Shown here: positions 39,082 to 43,273 of the stretch, piece after piece
Position numbering within the stretch: position 1 is the stretch's first letter
How the letters are laid out: each line of letters begins with the position of its first letter
From: Paracoccus fontiphilus
Lineage (GTDB): Bacteria; Pseudomonadota; Alphaproteobacteria; Rhodobacterales; Rhodobacteraceae
DNA: 43,273 nt
Direction: 5' to 3'
Assembly: GCF_017356265.1 (NCBI RefSeq)
Contig: NZ_JAFNAW010000029.1
Span: 1 to 43,273 of the forward strand
The notes under the pieces: model-generated
Seen by the model: only the letters and a program-made list of their open reading frames with translations
What the model was told of the DNA's origin: nothing
Database searches by the model: none
Program-made: the position numbers and the translations under genes

Positions 39082-40080
39082 ATGTCCCTGCGCAGGGCCG
39101 AGGCCGTGCTGGCCCGTTTCGGTTTCGACCGCTACATGCTGCTTCTGGTGCTGACGGTGGTGCTGGCGTCCGTGCTGCCCGCGCGGGGGGCCATGGCCGC
39201 CGGCCTGTCGCATGTGACCTATTGGGTCATCGCGCTGCTGTTCTTCCTGTATGGCGCCAAGCTGACCACGGCGACGATCCTGGCGGGGCTGGCGAACTGG
39301 CGGCTGCAACTGTCGGTGCTGGCGCTGACGTTCCTGTTGTTCCCGCTGCTTGCCCTTGCGCTGAAGCCCTTGTCGATGCTGTGGTTGCCCTCTGCCGTCG
39401 GCATCGGTTTTCTTTACATCGGCTGCATGCCCTCGACGGTGCAAAGCTCGATCGCGTTCACCGCCGTGTCGCAGGGCAACGTGGCGGCCGCCATCTGCGC
39501 GGCCTCGATCTCCAACCTCATCGGGGTGGTGCTGTCGCCGCTGTTGTTCGCGCTGCTGATCCCGCAAGGGTCCGGCTACGGGATCGACCCCTCGGCCATC
39601 TGGAAGATCGTCCAGCAGATCCTGCTTCCGTTCGCGGTCGGGCAACTGTGCAGGCCCTTGCTGTCGGGCCTGCTGAACCGATACCGGACCCCCACGATGA
39701 TCGTGGATCGCGGGTCGATCCTGCTGATCGTCTATTCGGCCTTCTCGGCGGGGGTGGTCAACGGCATCTGGCAGGTGATCTCGGTCCCGTCGCTGGCGGT
39801 GCTGGTGGCGTTGTGCCTGATCCTGCTGGCGGCGGTGCTGGCGGCCGCCCTCCTGATCGGGCGGACAGCGCGCATGCCCCATGCCGACCTGATGGCGGTG
39901 CTGTATTGCGGATCGACCAAAAGCCTTGCGACCGGCCTGCCCATGGCGGGCATCCTGTTCGCGGGCCAGGACATGTCGCTGATAATCCTGCCCTTGATGC
40001 TGTTCCACCTGTTGCAACTGGGCGTTTGCGCGATCATCTCGCAGCGGATGGCGGGCCGGCTGGATCTGCGCCCCGCGTGA
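39082..40080 (+). CDS. SBF-like (bile acid:sodium symporter family) transporter
   Basis: 332 residues with about ten membrane helices, the length of YfeH/SBF-like proteins. Typical blocks are YWVIALLFFLYGAKLTTATI, GIGFLYIGCMPSTVQSSIAF (the conserved Pro-Ser-Thr crossover), GNVAAAICAASISNLIGVVL and AVLYCGSTKSLATGLPMAGI. The family moves organic anions with sodium, but bacterial substrates are largely unassigned. AGGA (39071-39074) precedes the ATG. Regulated in all likelihood by the divergent GntR protein. Confidence 0.87.
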   Translation: MSLRRAEAVLARFGFDRYMLLLVLTVVLASVLPARGAMAAGLSHVTYWVIALLFFLYGAKLTTATILAGLANWRLQLSVLALTFLLFPLLALALKPLSMLWLPSAVGIGFLYIGCMPSTVQSSIAFTAVSQGNVAAAICAASISNLIGVVLSPLLFALLIPQGSGYGIDPSAIWKIVQQILLPFAVGQLCRPLLSGLLNRYRTPTMIVDRGSILLIVYSAFSAGVVNGIWQVISVPSLAVLVALCLILLAAVLAAALLIGRTARMPHADLMAVLYCGSTKSLATGLPMAGILFAGQDMSLIILPLMLFHLLQLGVCAIISQRMAGRLDLRPA

Positions 40081-40118
40081 CGATTGACAGTCCGCCGCCC
40101 CGTGCCGATCCTTTCCGG

Positions 40119-40820
40119 ATGAGCGATGTCGATGCTTGGCTGACCGGCCCCGCGCCGCTGGACCGCAAGAGCGCGGCCCAGCAGGTGTTCGAATCCCTGC
40201 GCGACCTGATCCGGTCGGGCCGCCTGTCCCCCGGAACCCGCCTGCCGTCCGAGGCGCAGATGGCCGCGCGCTATGCCGTCAGCCGCCCCGTGATCCGCGA
40301 GGCCCTGCGGTCGCTGAACGCCCTGGGCCTGACCCGGACCCGCACCGGCAGCGGCACCTTCGTGCTGCAGGCGGAAGGCGACCTGCGGTTCGGCGGCTAT
40401 TCCGCAGCCGACTTGGCCGAGGCGAGGCCCTGCGTCGAGATCCCCGCCGCAGGCTGGGCCGCCCGTCGCCGCGACGACGCCGAACTGGCCGGGCTGCTGG
40501 CCCTGTGCGACCGCATGGACACCGAGGAAGACCCCGAGGCCTGGACGCAATTGGACAGCGATTTCCACGGCCTGATCGCCCGAACCTCGAAGAACGGGGT
40601 CTTTGCCAAGCTTGTCGGCGACATGCGCGACGCCTTGCGCGGGCAGTCGGGATTGCTGAACCTGCTGGGGCCGCGCCGCAGCGCCTCGAACCGAGAGCAT
40701 CGCGCCATCGTCGAGGCCATCGCCAGAGGCAGCGAGGCGGACGCCCGCGCCGCGATGGAAACCCATCTGCGCAATGTCGAGGCTACGCTGGCGCAGATCG
40801 CCGCCGACAGGGCCGGCTGA
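40119..40820 (+). CDS. GntR-family regulator (FCD/FadR-like) of the asparagine module
   Basis: 233 residues from the ATG at 40119. An in-frame GTG at 40077 overlaps the transporter stop (GTGA) and is a real alternative, because neither start has a strong ribosome site. The winged helix (about 18-85) shows AAQQVFESLRDLIRSGRLSP, GTRLPSEAQMAARYAVSRPV and RTGSGTFVLQ. The FCD domain has DSDFHGLIARTSKN and NREHRAIVEAIARG, with the usual metal-binding Asp/His. It lies just before the permease and asparaginase genes; an inverted repeat in their promoter is the likely target. Confidence 0.85.
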   Translation: MSDVDAWLTGPAPLDRKSAAQQVFESLRDLIRSGRLSPGTRLPSEAQMAARYAVSRPVIREALRSLNALGLTRTRTGSGTFVLQAEGDLRFGGYSAADLAEARPCVEIPAAGWAARRRDDAELAGLLALCDRMDTEEDPEAWTQLDSDFHGLIARTSKNGVFAKLVGDMRDALRGQSGLLNLLGPRRSASNREHRAIVEAIARGSEADARAAMETHLRNVEATLAQIAADRAG

Positions 40821-40845
40821 CGTCACCAGGGGCTGACGATTTTTC

Positions 40846-40874
40846 TTGACCAGCCGGCTGCCGGGTCTTTATGG
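40846..40874 (+). promoter_or_regulatory. Sigma70-like promoter of the permease-asparaginase unit
   Basis: TTGACC (40846-40851) and TTATGG (40869-40874) are separated by 17 bases, giving an untranslated leader of about 60 bases before the permease ATG. The candidate operator follows immediately. Confidence 0.5.
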
Positions 40875-40883
40875 CGCGCAAAT

Positions 40884-40894
40884 CTGTATGACAG
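40884..40894. promoter_or_regulatory. Candidate GntR operator CTGTATGACAG
   Basis: CTGT and ACAG form a perfect inverted pair around ATG, 9 bases after the proposed -10. The shape is that of FCD-GntR sites (GT...AC core). The neighbouring regulator gene 40119-40820 is the obvious candidate to bind it. Confidence 0.45.
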
Positions 40895-40940
40895 CCTGAC
40901 GGGCTGATGGTCCTTGTCCCCGGGCTCGAGAAGGAAATCC

Positions 40941-42410
40941 ATGCTGCACACGCCACCCACGAACCCTGCCGAAGGCCACGTCTATGCCGAGGAGGAAGCG
41001 GGCTTCCACAAGGCGCTAAAGCCCCGCCAGATCCAGATGATCGCCATCGGCGGCGCCATCGGCACCGGGTTGTTCCTGGGCGCGGGCGGCCGCCTTGCCG
41101 CCGCCGGGCCGGCCCTTGTGCTGGTCTATGCCCTCTGCGGCTTTTTCGCCTTCCTGGTCCTGCGCGCCCTGGGCGAGCTGATCATGCACCGCCCAACGTC
41201 CGGGTCCTTCGTGTCCTATGCCCGAGAGTTCTATGGCGAGAAGCTGGCCTTCGCGGCGGGCTGGATGTACTGGCTGAACTGGGCCATGACCTCGGTCGCG
41301 GATGTCACTGCCGTCGCGCTTTACATGAACTTCTTCAAGGCCTACGTGCCGATGCTGCAAGGTATCGACCAGTGGGTCTTCGCGCTGATCGCGCTGATCG
41401 TGGTGCTGGCCATGAACATGCTGTCGGTCAAGGTCTTCGGAGAGCTGGAGTTCTGGTTCAGCCTGATCAAGGTGCTGGCGCTGCTGACCTTTCTGGTCGT
41501 CGGCATCTGGTTCGTCGTCACCGGCACCCCCATCGAGGGCCACGTGCCGGGTCTGGCGACCATCACAAAATTCGGCGGCATGTTCCCGGGCGGCATCCTG
41601 CCCGCGCTGATCGTGATCCAGGGCGTCGTCTTCGCCTATGCCTCGATCGAGCTGATCGGGACCACGGCGGGCGAGACCGCCGACCCGCGCACCGTCATGC
41701 CCAAGGCGATCCGCACGGTCGTCTTCCGGCTGGTGGTCTTCTACGTGGGTTCGGTCCTGCTATTGTCGCTGCTGCTGCCCTATACGGCCTATCAGGGCGG
41801 GGTCAGCCCCTTTGTCACCTTCTTTGGCAAGATCGGGGTCGAGGGCGCGGACATCATCATGAACCTGGTGGTGCTGACCGCCGTGCTGTCGTCGCTGAAC
41901 GCGGGGCTGTATTCCACGGGCCGCATCCTCCATTCCATGGCGGTGTCGGGATCGGCGCCCGCCGCCCTGGCCCGGATGAACAGGCAGGGCGTGCCCTATG
42001 GCGGCATCGCCGTGACGGCCGCGGTGACGGTGCTTGGCGTCATCATGAACGCCTATGTCCCGGCCGAGGCCTTCGAGATCGCGCTGAACGTCGCGGCCCT
42101 TGGCATCATCACCGCCTGGGGCACGATCATCCTTTGCCAGTTGAAGCTGTGGCACCTGTCGCGCCAGGGCATCCTGCCGCGCCCGGATTTTCGCATGTTC
42201 GGCGCGCCCTGGACGGGCGTTCTGACGCTGGCCTTCCTGGCGGGCGTCGTGGTGCTGATGGCCTTCGATTATCCGGTCGGCACCTGGACCGTCGCCTCGC
42301 TGGTGGTGATCGTCCCGGCGCTGGTCCTGGGATGGTTCCTGGCGCGCGACCGGATCGGCGCCGTCGCCGCGCAGCACGGGCTGGATCGCGGCGGGTTGGA
42401 CCTGCGCTGA
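40941..42410 (+). CDS. ansP: Amino acid permease, AnsP/GabP type
   Basis: 489 residues from the ATG at 40941 (AAGGAA upstream), with twelve membrane helices. The amino acid-polyamine-cation signature is clear: [20 protein letters not shown] then [48 protein letters not shown] and [20 protein letters not shown]. The [19 protein letters not shown] and YWxNW blocks are closest to the asparagine/GABA permease group. The asparaginase gene overlapping its stop supports asparagine as substrate. Confidence 0.87.
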   Translation: MLHTPPTNPAEGHVYAEEEAGFHKALKPRQIQMIAIGGAIGTGLFLGAGGRLAAAGPALVLVYALCGFFAFLVLRALGELIMHRPTSGSFVSYAREFYGEKLAFAAGWMYWLNWAMTSVADVTAVALYMNFFKAYVPMLQGIDQWVFALIALIVVLAMNMLSVKVFGELEFWFSLIKVLALLTFLVVGIWFVVTGTPIEGHVPGLATITKFGGMFPGGILPALIVIQGVVFAYASIELIGTTAGETADPRTVMPKAIRTVVFRLVVFYVGSVLLLSLLLPYTAYQGGVSPFVTFFGKIGVEGADIIMNLVVLTAVLSSLNAGLYSTGRILHSMAVSGSAPAALARMNRQGVPYGGIAVTAAVTVLGVIMNAYVPAEAFEIALNVAALGIITAWGTIILCQLKLWHLSRQGILPRPDFRMFGAPWTGVLTLAFLAGVVVLMAFDYPVGTWTVASLVVIVPALVLGWFLARDRIGAVAAQHGLDRGGLDLR

Positions 42411-43273
42411 TGGAACCGCTGATCGCCGTCATCGCCACGGGCGGGACCATCGCCAGCCGGACGAATGCCGACGGTTCCAGTACGCCCGGCTTGGACGGGC
42501 AGGCGCTGCTGGCCCGGCTTGGCCACCTGCCGCCGGTCCGGTTGAGGCCGGTGGACCTGTTCGCGCGCGACTCCTCGACCCTGACGCTGGCGGACATGCA
42601 GGCGGTCAGCGACGCGGTCGGGGCGGAACTGTCCGCCGGGGCGGCGGGCGTCGTGATCCTGCACGGCACCGACGCAATGGAGGAAACGGCGCTTCTGGTC
42701 TCGCTTCAGCATCCGGGCGCGTCGGTGGTGCTGACCGGCGCGCAGTTCACCGACGACCATCCGCAGGCCGACGGTCCCGCGAACATGGCCGCCGCCATCC
42801 GTGCGGTTCTGGACGGTGGCGGGGTCCGGCTGGCCTTCGGCGGGCGCGTGCTGCCGGCTTGGGGGCTGGTCAAGCATGCCACCGACAGCGCCGACGCCTT
42901 CCGGCTGGCCTGCGACGTCGCCGCGCCGGACATGAGGCTGGCCGCCCCTGTCGGCGGCATCCGCGTCGACGTCGTGGCGATCCATCCCGGTGCCGACGCG
43001 GTCCATCTCGACGCGAGCCTTGCCGCCGGGGCGCAGGGGATCGTGCTGGCGGCGCTGGGGTCCGGGAACGCTACGCCCGCGATCGCCCAGGCCGTGGCGC
43101 GCTGCACGGCGGCGGGGGTGCCGGTCGTCGTGTCCAGCCGTGTGCCCATGGGACGGCTGGCGGCCAGCTATGGCGGCGGCGGCGGCGGGCATGACCTGGC
43201 GCGCGCCGGGGCGGTGCTGTCGGCGGTGCTGCGCCCCGGACAGGCGCGCGTGCTGCTGGCGGCGCTGATCGCG
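42410..43273 (+). CDS. L-asparaginase (AnsA/type I-like), truncated by the window end
   Basis: 288 codons are present with no stop before the edge; about 30-40 residues are probably missing. The nucleophile Thr is in IAVIATGGTIASR (about residue 13) and the second catalytic Thr in VILHGTDAMEETALL. ADGPANMAAAIRAVLDGG and SSRVPMGRL are also conserved. No signal peptide is visible, suggesting a cytoplasmic enzyme. It hydrolyses asparagine to aspartate and ammonia. The ATG shares one base with the permease stop (TGATG), so the pair is an import-and-cleave unit under the GntR regulator. Confidence 0.9.
   Translation, partial: MEPLIAVIATGGTIASRTNADGSSTPGLDGQALLARLGHLPPVRLRPVDLFARDSSTLTLADMQAVSDAVGAELSAGAAGVVILHGTDAMEETALLVSLQHPGASVVLTGAQFTDDHPQADGPANMAAAIRAVLDGGGVRLAFGGRVLPAWGLVKHATDSADAFRLACDVAAPDMRLAAPVGGIRVDVVAIHPGADAVHLDASLAAGAQGIVLAALGSGNATPAIAQAVARCTAAGVPVVVSSRVPMGRLAASYGGGGGGHDLARAGAVLSAVLRPGQARVLLAALIA

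Noticed and set aside
38793..40118. In-frame upstream extension of the second GntR gene through the transporter gene
   Set aside because: The extension is in another frame of the SBF-like transporter gene; homology to GntR begins only near 40119.
1..43273. Possible CRISPR array, tRNA, rRNA or prophage
   Set aside because: Read by eye, no regularly spaced repeats, cloverleaf-type sequence, rRNA signature or phage structural gene was seen; short RNAs could still have been missed.

Overview
The window looks like a chromosomal stretch of a high-GC alphaproteobacterium of the Rhodobacteraceae, most probably Paracoccus or a close relative. This rests on base composition, dense ATGA-coupled operons, and protein families typical of that group (tripartite tricarboxylate transporters, an IclR-pcaIJF block, a large paa cluster). 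No rRNA, tRNA or CRISPR array was seen. The content is almost entirely catabolic: five nutrient-use modules, each with its own regulator.

(1) 1-1740: the 3' end of a PhzF-like gene whose stop codon lies in the loop of a perfect hairpin, followed at once by an IS1182-like insertion sequence with imperfect ends and a candidate 4-bp target duplication. (2) 1827-12964: a GntR/FCD regulator divergent from an acid-sugar (tetronate/tetrulose-type) regulon. Unit one is a TIM-barrel sugar isomerase and a DhaK-DhaL kinase. Unit two is a PdxA2-like dehydrogenase, a three-gene TctCBA transporter, an SAF-domain oxidoreductase, a DUF1537 kinase (OtnK-like) and an OtnC-like aldolase/decarboxylase. The palindrome CTGTATACAG occurs once in front of each unit and I saw it nowhere else in the window, so one regulator probably controls both. 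The expected end product is dihydroxyacetone phosphate. (3) 12961-16430: a PcaR-type IclR regulator and pcaI-pcaJ-pcaF, converting 3-oxoadipate to succinyl-CoA and acetyl-CoA.

(4) 16491-38314: phenylacetate catabolism in several units. A minus-strand operon runs paaN - substrate-binding protein - livH - livM - livG - livF - fused hydratase/dehydrogenase (PaaF+PaaH functions). Divergent from it are paaG-paaI-paaK and a TetR regulator (PaaR-like). After a short gap holding an ArsR-like gene remnant and an RcnB-like secreted protein comes a second minus-strand operon: paaJ-paaA-paaB-paaC-paaD-paaE, an extra PaaA/PaaC-like protein, paaZ and paaY, preceded by paaX. Near-identical operators (TGACCnnnCGGTCG) sit at the paaN/paaG divergent promoter region and at the paaJ promoter. 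Together the genes encode import, activation to phenylacetyl-CoA, epoxidation, ring opening and beta-oxidation to 3-oxoadipyl-CoA, where the pathway meets the pca branch.

(5) 38378-43273: a GntR regulator divergent from an SBF-like (bile acid:sodium symporter family) transporter, then a second GntR regulator, an asparagine-type amino acid permease and a type I L-asparaginase cut by the window end.

Most genes are recognisable family members. The least explained items are the composition of the acid-sugar regulon (two unrelated kinases, a PdxA paralogue, an unassigned SAF oxidoreductase) and the extra ferritin-like protein in the paa operon. I did not find a clearly unprecedented system. All functional calls are from reading motifs and context; no database search was run.
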